A stretch of DNA of 64,000 bases from assembly GCA_963733505.1 (NCBI GenBank), contig CAVTDW010000005.1, positions 620,001 to 684,000 of the forward strand. Reading direction: 5' to 3'. The translations under genes were made by a program, and so were the position numbers. The notes beneath the pieces are model-generated. The model was not told the DNA's origin. It saw only the letters and a program-made list of their open reading frames with translations, and did not search any database. Below are positions 8,071-16,825 of the stretch, in pieces. How positions within the stretch are numbered: position 1 is the stretch's first letter; every line of letters begins with the position of its first letter. Source of the DNA: JALYXV01 sp963733505. GTDB lineage: Bacteria > Actinomycetota > Acidimicrobiia > Acidimicrobiales > Palsa-688.

Positions 8071-9305
8071 CTGGCGCGTCCACCCTTCCGCCTGAGGCGT
8101 ACGCCGCCGTCCTCGCGGGTCTGCCCGGAATCGGCCCGGTGCGGCTGGTGGCCCTGCTTCGCGAAGACCCTCCAGAAGTGGTGTGGCGGCGAATACTGGC
8201 TGGCGATGTCCGCCGACCTGCGCCGAGCCCCGGGTCGCGGCAGGGCGGTGCCAGAGCAACCTGGGCCGAGCTGGCACAAAGGAAGGACGTCGGCCGTCGA
8301 TGGGATGAGATCCGAGCGGCAAAGATCCACGTGGCCTACTTCAACGGAGCCGGATTTCCTGCTGCCTTGGTCGACGACCCTGAGCCGCCAGGCGTCCTGT
8401 TCTGGAAAGGCGACCTCGACCCGGTGCTGGCCGGGCCGCGCGTCGCAATTGTCGGCACTCGGCAATGCAGCGGATACGGGAGAGCGGTCGCAGCGGAGTT
8501 GGGGCACGACCTGGCCGAGTGCGGGGTGTGCATCGTCTCTGGATTGGCACTCGGCATCGACGGCGCGGCACACAGCGGCGCCCTTACCGCCGTCGATGGC
8601 GCAGGTCCACTTGGCGTGGCGGCAAGCGCCGTGGATCGGCCCTACCCGCGCCGCCACAGCGAGCTCTGGGTCCGAGTGGCTGCGGCAGGAGCGGTCCTCT
8701 CCGAGGCGGCGCCCGGCCAACCGGCGCAGTCCTGGCGATTCCCGGCCCGCAACAGGATGATCGCGGCGCTTGCTCGCGTCGTGGTCGTCGTGGAGTCCCA
8801 TGCCGCCGGCGGGTCGATGCTCACGGTGGCGGCGGCCGCCGATCGCGGTATCGAGGTCTTGGCGGTACCCGGCCCTGTCAACAGCCCAGCGTCGGCAGGA
8901 ACCAACCAGCTGCTGCACGAGGGTGTGGGACCGGCCCGCCATGCCGGCGACGTTCTCGCCGCGCTGGGAGACCTTCGGTCGTGGCCTCCGGCGACGGCAT
9001 CGGGGGTCCGCACCTCGGTGCCGACGTCGTCACGACGATCGGTGAGCACGAATGGCGAGACCCGAACGTCGGAGTCGACCCGCTCAGGCCAAGGGCCGTC
9101 GCCGGCGCTGGATCGACTGCGGCACCTCGGCACGCCGGAACTTCGCGTCCTTCGTTCGATCGACCGGACACCTACCCCCACGAGCCTGATCGCCGACCGC
9201 ACCGGACTTCCGATCGGACCACTCAGCGTGGTCCTGCTGCATCTCGAGTCACGCGGGTTCGTTCGGGGGGAGGGAATGTGGTGGGAGCGGAGCGACGGGC
9301 AATGA
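8067..9305 (+). CDS. dprA: DNA-processing protein DprA
   Basis: Loads RecA on incoming single-stranded DNA during transformation and recombination. The 412-residue protein has an N-terminal SAM-like region (LAGLPGIGPVRLVALL), the Rossmann core with GTRQCSGYGRAVAAELG near residue 130, SGLALGIDGAAHSGAL, FPARNRMIAALA and a C-terminal winged helix (LRVLRSIDRTPTPTSLIADRTGLPIGPL). The usual GxRxxS turn is GTRQCS. GTG 8067 overlaps the comM stop, implying translational coupling. A Ser/Thr/Arg-rich linker separates the core from the winged helix. Confidence 0.94.
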   Translation: MTGASTLPPEAYAAVLAGLPGIGPVRLVALLREDPPEVVWRRILAGDVRRPAPSPGSRQGGARATWAELAQRKDVGRRWDEIRAAKIHVAYFNGAGFPAALVDDPEPPGVLFWKGDLDPVLAGPRVAIVGTRQCSGYGRAVAAELGHDLAECGVCIVSGLALGIDGAAHSGALTAVDGAGPLGVAASAVDRPYPRRHSELWVRVAAAGAVLSEAAPGQPAQSWRFPARNRMIAALARVVVVVESHAAGGSMLTVAAAADRGIEVLAVPGPVNSPASAGTNQLLHEGVGPARHAGDVLAALGDLRSWPPATASGVRTSVPTSSRRSVSTNGETRTSESTRSGQGPSPALDRLRHLGTPELRVLRSIDRTPTPTSLIADRTGLPIGPLSVVLLHLESRGFVRGEGMWWERSDGQ

Positions 9306-9329
9306 CGCCAATCGCCGAACCCCGCTGGG

Positions 9330-9335
9330 TAACGT
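9330..9335 (+). promoter_or_regulatory. -10 element of a probable leaderless promoter (xerC)
   Basis: TAACGT ends six bases before the xerC ATG at 9342, and no Shine-Dalgarno sequence precedes the start. Confidence 0.35.
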
Positions 9336-9341
9336 CGGTCC

Positions 9342-10223
9342 ATGTCATGGCAGGTGGACGACTTCGAACATTCGCTCACCGACGTCGCCTCGTCCACCGT
9401 CGTGGCCTATCGTCGGGACGTCGATGCATTCGTCGCTTGGGCGACACGATCGAGGCTCGGCGGACCGTCCGAAGTGACCCGATTGCTGCTGCGCCGCTAT
9501 TTGGCGTATCTCGCCACTCGGAACTACGCCCGCCGGACAGTTGCGCGAAAGGCTGCCGCGCTCCGGCGCTACTTCGACTGGCTTCGGCGGCAAGGAGCGA
9601 TAGCGGCCGACCCCGCTATTCGTCTCTCGGTTCCCTCCGGTCCCAGCCGGCTGCCGCGAGTGCTCGGGCCGGCGGACATCGATACTCTGCTCGACCACCC
9701 GTCGGCCAAGGTCAGGGAGGGACCTGTGGCAGTCACGCGCCGCGACGACGCCGTCCTAGAACTCCTGTACGGCTCAGGACTGCGAGTTGCGGAACTGTGC
9801 GCTCTCGGCCAGGGCGACATCGATTTGAGCCGTCGGCTCGTCACGGTGTGGGGCAAGGGTTCCAAGCAGCGGCAGGTTCCCATCAGCCCGCCAGCGGCGA
9901 AAGCCGTCCATGCGTGGATTACCGACGGGCGACCGGCAATGGCCGAAGCGGACAGTCCACCCGAGGCATTGTTTCTCAACCGGCGGGGCAGGCGTTTGGG
10001 TCCGCGCGATGTTCGGCGTCTCCTCGACCGCCGAGCCCCTACTCCGACGCATCCCCATGCCCTGCGCCACAGCTTCGCAACCCACCTGCTCGATGGGGGC
10101 GCTGACCTCCGGGTGGTCCAAGAACTTCTCGGTCACGCAAGTTTGCAGACAACGCAGGTCTACACTCACGTCAGCAAGGAGCATTTACGCGCAGTCTTTG
10201 AGACCACCCACCCGCGTGCGTGA
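9342..10223 (+). CDS. xerC: tyrosine recombinase XerC
   Basis: Site-specific tyrosine recombinase that resolves chromosome dimers at dif with XerD. The 293-residue length is typical. N-terminal SAM-like core-binding domain (about 1-90); catalytic R148 in GSGLRVAEL, H239-x-x-R242 in HPHALRHSFATHLL, His in LLGHASLQTTQ and nucleophile Y274 in TQVYTHVSKEHL. Position next to comM-dprA and before whiG and rpsB matches actinobacterial xerC. It is chromosomal, with no attachment-site or phage genes nearby, so it is not an integrase of an element. Confidence 0.93.
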   Translation: MSWQVDDFEHSLTDVASSTVVAYRRDVDAFVAWATRSRLGGPSEVTRLLLRRYLAYLATRNYARRTVARKAAALRRYFDWLRRQGAIAADPAIRLSVPSGPSRLPRVLGPADIDTLLDHPSAKVREGPVAVTRRDDAVLELLYGSGLRVAELCALGQGDIDLSRRLVTVWGKGSKQRQVPISPPAAKAVHAWITDGRPAMAEADSPPEALFLNRRGRRLGPRDVRRLLDRRAPTPTHPHALRHSFATHLLDGGADLRVVQELLGHASLQTTQVYTHVSKEHLRAVFETTHPRA

Positions 10224-11025
10224 GCGAAATGATGTGTTGAGCCAAGATCACGATAGGGGCAGCATCGAGGAGATTTGGGCCGAGTTCAAGCGAACTGGGG
10301 ACCATGGCTCGCGAGACCGCCTCATAGTTCACTACTCGCCGCTGGTCAAGTATGTCGCGGGCCGGGTGTCGGCTGGACTGCCACATAGCATCGAGCAGGC
10401 GGACCTGGTGAGTTACGGCATCTTTGGCCTGATAGACGCAATTGAGAAGTTTGATACCTCGCGCAACATCAAGTTCGAGACCTACGCCATCACACGAATA
10501 AAGGGTTCGATTATCGATGAGCTTCGGTCGATCGACTGGGTGCCGCGTTCGGTTCGCGCCAAGGCCAGATCCGTCGAGCGGGCCTACGCCAAGCTCGAAG
10601 CCGAATTGTTGCGGACTCCGTCCGATGCCGAGGTCGCCGAAGAGCTTGGGATCAGCGACGACGAGCTGCAAGCGATCTTCAACCAGATCTCCTTCGTCGG
10701 TCTCGTTGCTCTAGACGAGGTCCTTTCGAGTGGCAGCGGCGAACGGGGCGAGACAACGACGCTGGTCGACACGATTCCGGATCGGGGGGAGGGTCCGGTG
10801 GCGGCGTTCGAGGTCGAGGAGATGAAGCAACTGCTCGCCGGGGCGATCAACCGCCTCGGCGACCGGGAGAAGATCGTCCTGACGCTGTACTACTACGAGA
10901 GCCTCACCCTTGCCCAGATCGGTGAGGTCCTCGGGGTTACCGAAAGCCGGGTCTGCCAGATCCACACCAAGGCCGTGCTCCAGCTGCGATCTCGCCTCAA
11001 CACCCCGTTGCGCGACTCGGCGTAG
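10216..11025 (+). CDS. whiG: WhiG/FliA-type RNA polymerase sigma factor
   Basis: Group 3 sigma-28 family factor, 269 residues. Region 2 has LIVHYSPLVKYVAGRVSAGLPHSIEQADLVSYGIFGLIDAIEKFD and FETYAITRIKGSIIDELRSIDWVPRSVR; region 3 AYAKLEAELLRTPSDAEVAEELGI; region 4 REKIVLTLYYYESLTLAQIGEVLGVTESRVCQIHTKAVLQLR. These blocks closely resemble Streptomyces WhiG, which controls sporulation commitment; elsewhere the family controls flagella. No flagellar genes are seen here. GTG 10216 overlaps xerC by 8 bases; GTG 10234 is an alternative start. Confidence 0.93.
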   Translation: MRERNDVLSQDHDRGSIEEIWAEFKRTGDHGSRDRLIVHYSPLVKYVAGRVSAGLPHSIEQADLVSYGIFGLIDAIEKFDTSRNIKFETYAITRIKGSIIDELRSIDWVPRSVRAKARSVERAYAKLEAELLRTPSDAEVAEELGISDDELQAIFNQISFVGLVALDEVLSSGSGERGETTTLVDTIPDRGEGPVAAFEVEEMKQLLAGAINRLGDREKIVLTLYYYESLTLAQIGEVLGVTESRVCQIHTKAVLQLRSRLNTPLRDSA

Positions 11026-11052
11026 ACGCAGGATTCATCTCGGTGGAGTCGC

Positions 11053-11080
11053 TGCGACAGTGATCCTCCTGCGGTAGGCT
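11053..11080 (+). promoter_or_regulatory. candidate rpsB promoter
   Basis: TGCGAC (11053-11058) and TAGGCT (11075-11080) are separated by 16 bases, about 115 bases upstream of the rpsB start in the 169-base gap after whiG. The leader that follows would be long enough for ribosomal-protein feedback, but I cannot identify a specific fold. Confidence 0.4.
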
Positions 11081-11194
11081 GCTCTTGGTCCGGCGCGTCC
11101 GCTGGGCTGTCATCACTTCTCGTGCGCACCCACGGTCGCCCGCAGTTCGGGGCGTAGCGCATGGGTTTGGACCAACCGATGGGAAGGAGCAGCC

Positions 11195-12487
11195 GTGGCC
11201 GTCGTCACCATGAAACAGCTGCTGGAGGCCGGAGTTCACTTCGGCCACCAGACCAGGCGCTGGAACCCAAAGATGAAGCGATTCATCTTCGGCGAGCGTA
11301 ACGGCATCTACATCATTGACCTCAACCAGACGCTCGAACAGATCGATCTGGCGTACTCGTTCGTCCGTGATCTGGTGGCAGCGGGTGGCACCGTGCTTTC
11401 GGTCGGGACCAAGAAGCAGACGCAAGATCCGATCGCTCGTTACGCCGATCAGAGTGGGATGCCGTACATCAACGAGCGTTGGCTCGGGGGCATGCTCACG
11501 AACTTCACCACCATCTCCGGACGTGTGAAGAAGATGCAGGAGTATGAGCGGATGAAGGTGGCGGGCGACTTCGAGGCGATGCCCAAGAAGGAAGCGCTCA
11601 TCCTGTCCAGGGAACTGGAAAAGCTGGCGCGCAACCTGGGCGGAATCCGGCATATGACCCGACTTCCTGACGCCGTGTTCATCATCGACACCAAGAAAGA
11701 ACACATCGCGGTCACCGAGGCCAACAAGCTGGGAATCCCGATCGTCGCCGTGGTGGACACCAACTGTGACCCGGATCTCATCCAGTACGTGATCCCGGGC
11801 AACGACGATGCCATCCGCGCCGGAACCCTGATGTGCCGGGTCATCGCCGACGCCGTCGAGGAAGGCAGGTTCATCGCCTCTCGCCGGGCCGCCCGGACCA
11901 GTGCCGCGGCCGCAGGACCGTCGGTGCAGGACGCCCAGGAAGAAGCACGCCGGACAGAGCAGCAGCGTGAGGCCCGCCGCCAGGCGGCTGTGCAGGCGCA
12001 AGAACGCGAGGCACGCCTCGCCGCGTCGCGCCGCCAAAGTGACGCCCAGCAGCCCCGAGTTGAGGGAACCACAGGTCCAGACGCTCCCACGAGCTCGGGT
12101 CCGGAGACATCGACGGCCCCCGACGCCGCTGAGGCACCCGCGGCGACGACGGTTGAGCCCGCAGCCGAGTCTGCGCCGGCGCCGGCGCCGTCTGTTGAGT
12201 CGGCGGAGACAGCTAAGCCGGCGGAGACTTCTGCGCCGGCGGCGACCAATGAGCCGGCAGCCACTCCTGCACCGGCGGCTGCAGCTGAGCCGGCAGCTGT
12301 CGAGTCTGCGCCGGTAGCCACTCCTGCACCGGCGGCCGCAGCTGAGCCGGCCGCGGTCGAGCCCGCGGTAGCCGCAGAAAATGAAACGGCCTCTCCGATC
12401 GACGAGGCGCCCGCTGCGGCCTCGACCGCACCGGAGCCCGAGGCTTCGACGTCCACCTCTACCGATACCACGACTACACAGGAGTAG
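11195..12487 (+). CDS. rpsB: 30S ribosomal protein S2 (uS2) with long disordered C-terminal tail
   Basis: Residues 1 to about 235 are a complete uS2: MKQLLEAGVHFGHQTRRWNPKMKRFIFGERNGIYIIDL, GTVLSVGTKKQ, NERWLGGMLTNF, RLPDAVFIIDTKKE and VDTNCDPDLIQYVIPGNDDAI. Residues 236-430 are low complexity: first Arg/Gln/Glu/Ala-rich, probably helical, then a Pro-Ala-Glu-Ser-Thr tail ending TDTTTTQE. Normal uS2 is about 230-300 residues. GTG 11195 is preceded by GGAAGGAGC. It is followed 12 bases later by tsf, the classic pair. Confidence 0.95.
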   Translation: MAVVTMKQLLEAGVHFGHQTRRWNPKMKRFIFGERNGIYIIDLNQTLEQIDLAYSFVRDLVAAGGTVLSVGTKKQTQDPIARYADQSGMPYINERWLGGMLTNFTTISGRVKKMQEYERMKVAGDFEAMPKKEALILSRELEKLARNLGGIRHMTRLPDAVFIIDTKKEHIAVTEANKLGIPIVAVVDTNCDPDLIQYVIPGNDDAIRAGTLMCRVIADAVEEGRFIASRRAARTSAAAAGPSVQDAQEEARRTEQQREARRQAAVQAQEREARLAASRRQSDAQQPRVEGTTGPDAPTSSGPETSTAPDAAEAPAATTVEPAAESAPAPAPSVESAETAKPAETSAPAATNEPAATPAPAAAAEPAAVESAPVATPAPAAAAEPAAVEPAVAAENETASPIDEAPAAASTAPEPEASTSTSTDTTTTQE

Positions 12488-12499
12488 GGAACACCACTG

Positions 12500-13309
12500 A
12501 TGGCAGAGATTTCCGCCAAGGAAGTCAAGACCTTGCGCGATGCGACCGGCGCCGGCATTCTCGACGCCAAGAAGGCTTTGATTGAAACGAACGGCGACCA
12601 GGAAGCTGCGGCACGGTTGCTGCGTGAAAGGGGCCTGATCAAGGCCGACCAGCGGTCTGACCGTGACGCGACCCAGGGCGCAATTGCCGCCGCCTTCGTC
12701 CCCGCGACCGGGGTAGCCGCCCTCGTGCAGCTCAGGTCGGAAACCGACTTCGTCGCCAAGTCCCCGCCGTTCATCCAACTGGCGACCCAGCTGGTAGCAG
12801 CTGTCGCTGAGGAGGGTGAAAGCGCGGTCGACAGCCGCAAGGACGCGATCGAGGACCTCCAGGTCACCCTGAAAGAGAACATCCAGCTCGGCCGGGTGGT
12901 CCGCTTCGTCGCGGGCGACGGCAACGTGCTCGAGACCTACCTCCACCAGCAGGCAGGCCGAGGCGTCAACGGCGTCCTCGTCGAGGTGGCCAACGGCAAC
13001 GCCGAACTGGCCCATGATCTGGCGGTTCACATCGCCTTCGGGAAGCCCAGCTATCTCTCGCGCGACGAGGTGCCGGCCGAGGAAGTCGCGGCCGAACAGG
13101 TGACCCTCGAGGCCCAGACTCGTAACGAGGGCAAACCCGAGCAGGCCATCGCCAAGATCGTCGACGGGAAGCTGCAGGGGTGGTTCAAGCGGGTGCCGGG
13201 CGGCGTGCTCCTCGAGCAGCCCTATGCCAAGGACGAGAAGCAAACCGTGTCACAGATCCTTGGGTCGGCGACTGTGGTCCGTTTCGCTCAGGTCCTGATC
13301 GGCGAGTAG
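12500..13309 (+). CDS. tsf: elongation factor Ts
   Basis: Guanine nucleotide exchange factor for EF-Tu, 269 residues. N-terminal UBA-like domain with VKTLRDATGAGILDAKKAL; core with LVQLRSETDFVAK, the Asp-Phe pair that inserts near the EF-Tu Mg site; later HIAFGKPSYLSRDEVP. The C-terminal part (QPYAKDEKQTVSQIL) is typical. ATG 12500 follows rpsB closely and pyrH begins 11 bases after the stop, so an rpsB-tsf-pyrH-frr operon is likely. Confidence 0.96.
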   Translation: MAEISAKEVKTLRDATGAGILDAKKALIETNGDQEAAARLLRERGLIKADQRSDRDATQGAIAAAFVPATGVAALVQLRSETDFVAKSPPFIQLATQLVAAVAEEGESAVDSRKDAIEDLQVTLKENIQLGRVVRFVAGDGNVLETYLHQQAGRGVNGVLVEVANGNAELAHDLAVHIAFGKPSYLSRDEVPAEEVAAEQVTLEAQTRNEGKPEQAIAKIVDGKLQGWFKRVPGGVLLEQPYAKDEKQTVSQILGSATVVRFAQVLIGE

Positions 13310-13320
13310 GCGACGCCGCG

Positions 13321-14052
13321 ATGGGTCAGCCGTCGCCGCCCTGGAAAAGGATCGTACTTAAGCTCTCGGGTGAGGCCTTCGCCAGCGCGTCCGTCGATGA
13401 AACCATTGACGGCGCGGTTGTCGACCGCATTGCCCGAGAGATCACCGAGGTTCGGACCGAGCTCGGCACCGAGGTAGCCGTCGTCGTGGGGGGCGGCAAC
13501 ATCTGGCGCGGCGCCACCGGCTCCGCGGCCGGCATGGACCGGGCGACGGCCGACTACATGGGCATGCTGGCCACCGTCATCAACGCGTTGGCGTTGCAGG
13601 ACGCCTTGGAGCGAGCCGGGCAGCCGACCAGGGTGCAGACAGCGATCCAGATGTCGCAGATCGCGGAGCCCTACATCCGCCGCCGGGCCATGCGCCACCT
13701 GGAGAAGGGACGCGTCGTGGTGTTTGCCGCGGGGATGGGCAACCCCTTCTTTACGACCGACACGCCGGCTGCGCTGCGCTGCGTCGAGATCGAGGCCGAC
13801 GTGCTGTTAAAGGGCACCCATGGGGGCGTTGACGGGGTGTACACCGCCGATCCCAACATCGACCCGACCGCCACCAAGCTCGACGAAGTGACCTTCGACG
13901 AGGTGATGTCCAAGGGCCTCCGCGTCATGGATCTGACGGCCATCACCCTCTGCAAAGAGAACTCCCTGCCCATTCTGGTCTTCGGCATCATGGAGCCTGG
14001 AAACCTGCGTCGCGCACTTCAGGGCGAGAGGATCGGTACGCTGATCCGCTGA
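13321..14052 (+). CDS. pyrH: uridylate kinase
   Basis: Phosphorylates UMP to UDP in pyrimidine biosynthesis. 243 residues in the amino-acid-kinase fold: WKRIVLKLSGEAFA, VVVGGGNIWRGATG, MDRATADYMGMLATVINALALQ, GMGNPFFTTDTPAALR and DGVYTADPNIDP. ATG 13321 is the family start; the frame is open upstream inside tsf without similarity. The stop TGA shares its A with the frr ATG (14050-14054), indicating coupled translation. Confidence 0.96.
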   Translation: MGQPSPPWKRIVLKLSGEAFASASVDETIDGAVVDRIAREITEVRTELGTEVAVVVGGGNIWRGATGSAAGMDRATADYMGMLATVINALALQDALERAGQPTRVQTAIQMSQIAEPYIRRRAMRHLEKGRVVVFAAGMGNPFFTTDTPAALRCVEIEADVLLKGTHGGVDGVYTADPNIDPTATKLDEVTFDEVMSKGLRVMDLTAITLCKENSLPILVFGIMEPGNLRRALQGERIGTLIR

Positions 14053-14621
14053 TGGACGAATCCTTCGTCGAAGCTGTCCTCGACGACTGCCGGGAGAAAA
14101 TGGCCAAAGCGGTCGGTCACACCCAAACCGACTTCGGAGGCGTGCGAACAGGCCGTGCTGCCCCGGTGCTCGTGGAGAAGCTGCGGGTTGACTACTACGG
14201 CTCTGAAGTACCCCTGCAGCAACTCGCCGGTATCCAGGTGCCCGAGGCCCGTCTGATGGTGATCACGCCGTACGACAAGTCCAGCCTGAAATCCATCGAG
14301 AAGGCCATCCAGCAGTCCGACCTCGGTATCAATCCGAGCAACGACGGCACGGTCATCCGCTTGGTGTTCCCGATGCTGACCGAGCAGCGCCGCAAGGAGC
14401 TCGTGAAGGTCGTCCATCACAAGGCCGAGGACGGACGGGTGGCGGTACGCAATCTTCGCCGGTCGGCCCGCAAGGATCTTGAATCGCTGGAAAAAGACGG
14501 TGACATCTCCTCAGACGAATTGGATCGGGCCGAGAAGGACCTCGAAAAACTGACGCACGAGTACGTCGCCGAGATCGATCGCATGCTGGAGAACAAGGAG
14601 AAAGAGCTTCTCTCGGTGTGA
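14052..14621 (+). CDS. frr: ribosome recycling factor
   Basis: Splits post-termination ribosomes together with EF-G. The 189-residue protein matches the family length (about 185) and has the signature core RTGRAAPVLVEKLRVDYYGSEVPLQQLAGI, DKSSLKSIEKAIQQSDLGINPSNDGTVIRL, RRKELVK and the RNLRRSARKDLE helix. Start overlaps the pyrH stop. The following 148-base gap holds no gene. Confidence 0.96.
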   Translation: MDESFVEAVLDDCREKMAKAVGHTQTDFGGVRTGRAAPVLVEKLRVDYYGSEVPLQQLAGIQVPEARLMVITPYDKSSLKSIEKAIQQSDLGINPSNDGTVIRLVFPMLTEQRRKELVKVVHHKAEDGRVAVRNLRRSARKDLESLEKDGDISSDELDRAEKDLEKLTHEYVAEIDRMLENKEKELLSV

Positions 14622-14769
14622 TTTGGCTGCGCAAGGCGTACCAACTCGGGCCGCCGCGGATCGACGCTAAGGCCTTGGCCTGGTATTTTGCCCATAACGC
14701 GGGCGTCAGTTGCGACCTGCATCGTTCAACAGCGCCCTTTGAGCCCGCATCCGACCGAGAGGAGGCGTA

Positions 14770-16803
14770 GTGGACGAGAGCCACGAGCGAGACGAAACGC
14801 GCTCTCCCCGCCCGCAGGCGGAAGGTGTCCGCATCATCCGCGCCGAGGAAGCCCAGGCGGCGTTGGAGGCTGGTCAAGCGGCCGGCCGCCAGCCCGAGGA
14901 CGCTCCCCGCTTCGGCGACGTCCCGGCACCGCCAACCGGGCCGAGATCGCCACATCGCTTTCCGCTGCCCGACTCGGTCGATCCGGCCTCTGCCGTCCCG
15001 AGACCTGCGGTCAAGCCACCTGAGCGCCGCTTCGGGGGCCGTTTGACCAACCGCGGCAAGCAGGCGGAAGCGGTCCGAGCGCCATCGCCCCCCCGGGTGG
15101 TCCGCCTCCTGCCTCCGTCGGAGTCTGACGCCCACTCTGACGCTCACTCAGTCGCACAGTCCGACGTCCGGTCAGTCGCTGGTCCCGACCTGGCGCACGA
15201 GTCGATCGACGCCGCCTCCGGGGGCGAATCCGGCTGGTCCGATGAGCTGGTGCTGCCGCCGACGGAGGCCCAGCCGGTCACGGTCGGCGCATCGCCTGAA
15301 GGGCCCAAGCACTTCGCCAAGGAATCGTTTGGCGCCCACGACGCAGGCTGGGAAGCGTCTGGCCCGGCGGCGGGAGTGCCAGCCGTGCCAGCCGGAGCCG
15401 GAGCGGGCGTCGGGTCGGACGCCTTCGCGTCAAGCTTGGACCCACCAATCCCGCCCAGCCCCAGACCCAGCACACCGGCGTACGAACCGAGTTCGAACCT
15501 CCCCGCCGACGCACCGGATCTGGCCCCCCCGCAAGAGGGCATCAACGTCCACTCGGGGACGACACCCGAACTGCAGCACTGGACCGATCCGCCCACCGGA
15601 GAGGTGCCCTTCATCCGTCCCGAGCGCGAGCCGTCGCAAGGCGAGGAAATGGCAGCCTGGCAGGCGCTGGGCTCGCGCGGTCTGCGGTGGCGCGACGAGG
15701 CGTCCGATTGGGACGACCTTGGCGACGTGAGCCAACTCGGAGGTGACGAGCCTCGTCTCGGTGCCCTCGACACCACCCGGACCGAGCATTCCGACATGTT
15801 TTCCTTCGACGAGCAGTTTGAACGTCTCGAAGACGAGCGATCGGGGCCGGCACCAGTTCTCGATCCAGCATTGGACGAACCGCCTCCGGCGGCTCGCACC
15901 GCCAGCCGCCGGCCGGCCCAGCGAAGGCCCGAGCCAGCCGGGGCGCGGAATCCTCGGCGACCTGGTCCCGCCCTGCGTTCGCCTGTGGGCGGCGGGCGGG
16001 ACCTTCCGACCGCAACCGTCGTCGGGGTGGGGATGGTCCTCGCCTTGTGCGTCGCCTACGTCCTCGGCGCTGCAGTCCTGATGCTTCTGGCAACGGTCAT
16101 CGTGACCGCATCGGCGCTCGAGCTGTACAACCTCATCCAGCACCGGGGCTTTCGGCCCGCCACTCTCCTTGGGGTGTGCGCGACGGTCGCCGTGATGCTG
16201 TCGGCCTACTGGCGCGGGGAGGTGTCGGTTCCGCTCATCCTTGCCCTGGTGTTCATCACCAGCATGCTCTGGTACATGTTCGGTGTCGTCGACGCGCGCC
16301 CGGTCGTCAATGTCGGACTCACGGTCATGACGTTTGTCTGGGTCGGCGTGTTCGGCTCCTACGCCTCGCTCCTGTTACGGGTGCACCACGGCAAGCAGCT
16401 GCTGCTCCTTCCCGTGCTCGTAACCGTCGCAGCCGATACCGCGGCATACTTCGCAGGGAGCTCGATCGGGTCACGCCCGCTCGCGCCCTCCATCAGCCCG
16501 GGGAAGACCTGGGAGGGCGTCATCGGGGGTGGACTGGGCGCAATTGTGTTCTCGTTCATCCTCTCGCGACTGCCATTCCTGAGTAAGACATGGTCAGGAA
16601 AGCATGCGCTCCTGGTCGGGTTGGTCATCGCCGTCATCGCACCGCTCGGCGACCTGTGCGAGTCGATGGTGAAACGCGATCTCGACCTGAAGGATTCCGG
16701 GTCGGTCCTTCCAGGCCACGGCGGGCTGCTCGACCGCTTCGACGCCCTGCTGTTTGTGCTTCCCGCGACCTATTACCTCGCGCTGTACCTCAAACTGGGT
16801 TAG
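14770..16803 (+). CDS. cdsA: phosphatidate cytidylyltransferase with 410-residue N-terminal extension
   Basis: Makes CDP-diacylglycerol from phosphatidate and CTP at the membrane. Residues from about 412 to 677 are the polytopic CdsA domain with about eight hydrophobic segments and the family signature SMVKRDLDLKD...LPGHGGLLDRFD near residues 630-656. Residues 1-410 are Pro/Ala/Ser/Glu-rich and mostly disordered, but contain an ordered-looking block around residues 275-330 (WTDPPTGEVPFIRP...MAAWQALGSRGLRWRDEASDWDD). GTG 14770 has a strong GAGAGGAGG site. Ordinary CdsA is about 265-310 residues, so the extension is the oddity. Confidence 0.93.
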   Translation: MDESHERDETRSPRPQAEGVRIIRAEEAQAALEAGQAAGRQPEDAPRFGDVPAPPTGPRSPHRFPLPDSVDPASAVPRPAVKPPERRFGGRLTNRGKQAEAVRAPSPPRVVRLLPPSESDAHSDAHSVAQSDVRSVAGPDLAHESIDAASGGESGWSDELVLPPTEAQPVTVGASPEGPKHFAKESFGAHDAGWEASGPAAGVPAVPAGAGAGVGSDAFASSLDPPIPPSPRPSTPAYEPSSNLPADAPDLAPPQEGINVHSGTTPELQHWTDPPTGEVPFIRPEREPSQGEEMAAWQALGSRGLRWRDEASDWDDLGDVSQLGGDEPRLGALDTTRTEHSDMFSFDEQFERLEDERSGPAPVLDPALDEPPPAARTASRRPAQRRPEPAGARNPRRPGPALRSPVGGGRDLPTATVVGVGMVLALCVAYVLGAAVLMLLATVIVTASALELYNLIQHRGFRPATLLGVCATVAVMLSAYWRGEVSVPLILALVFITSMLWYMFGVVDARPVVNVGLTVMTFVWVGVFGSYASLLLRVHHGKQLLLLPVLVTVAADTAAYFAGSSIGSRPLAPSISPGKTWEGVIGGGLGAIVFSFILSRLPFLSKTWSGKHALLVGLVIAVIAPLGDLCESMVKRDLDLKDSGSVLPGHGGLLDRFDALLFVLPATYYLALYLKLG

Positions 16804-16825
16804 TGCTACATCCCCCGGGCGGCCG

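Noticed and set aside
9342..10223. Integrase of a genomic island
   Set aside because: The tyrosine recombinase fits XerC in length and in its conserved chromosomal neighbourhood; no att repeats, tRNA or phage genes flank it.
10997..13243. 748-codon minus-strand open frame opposite rpsB and tsf
   Set aside because: Lies antisense to rpsB and tsf; its Arg/Gly/Leu-rich stretch is the complement of the Ala/Pro tail of S2.
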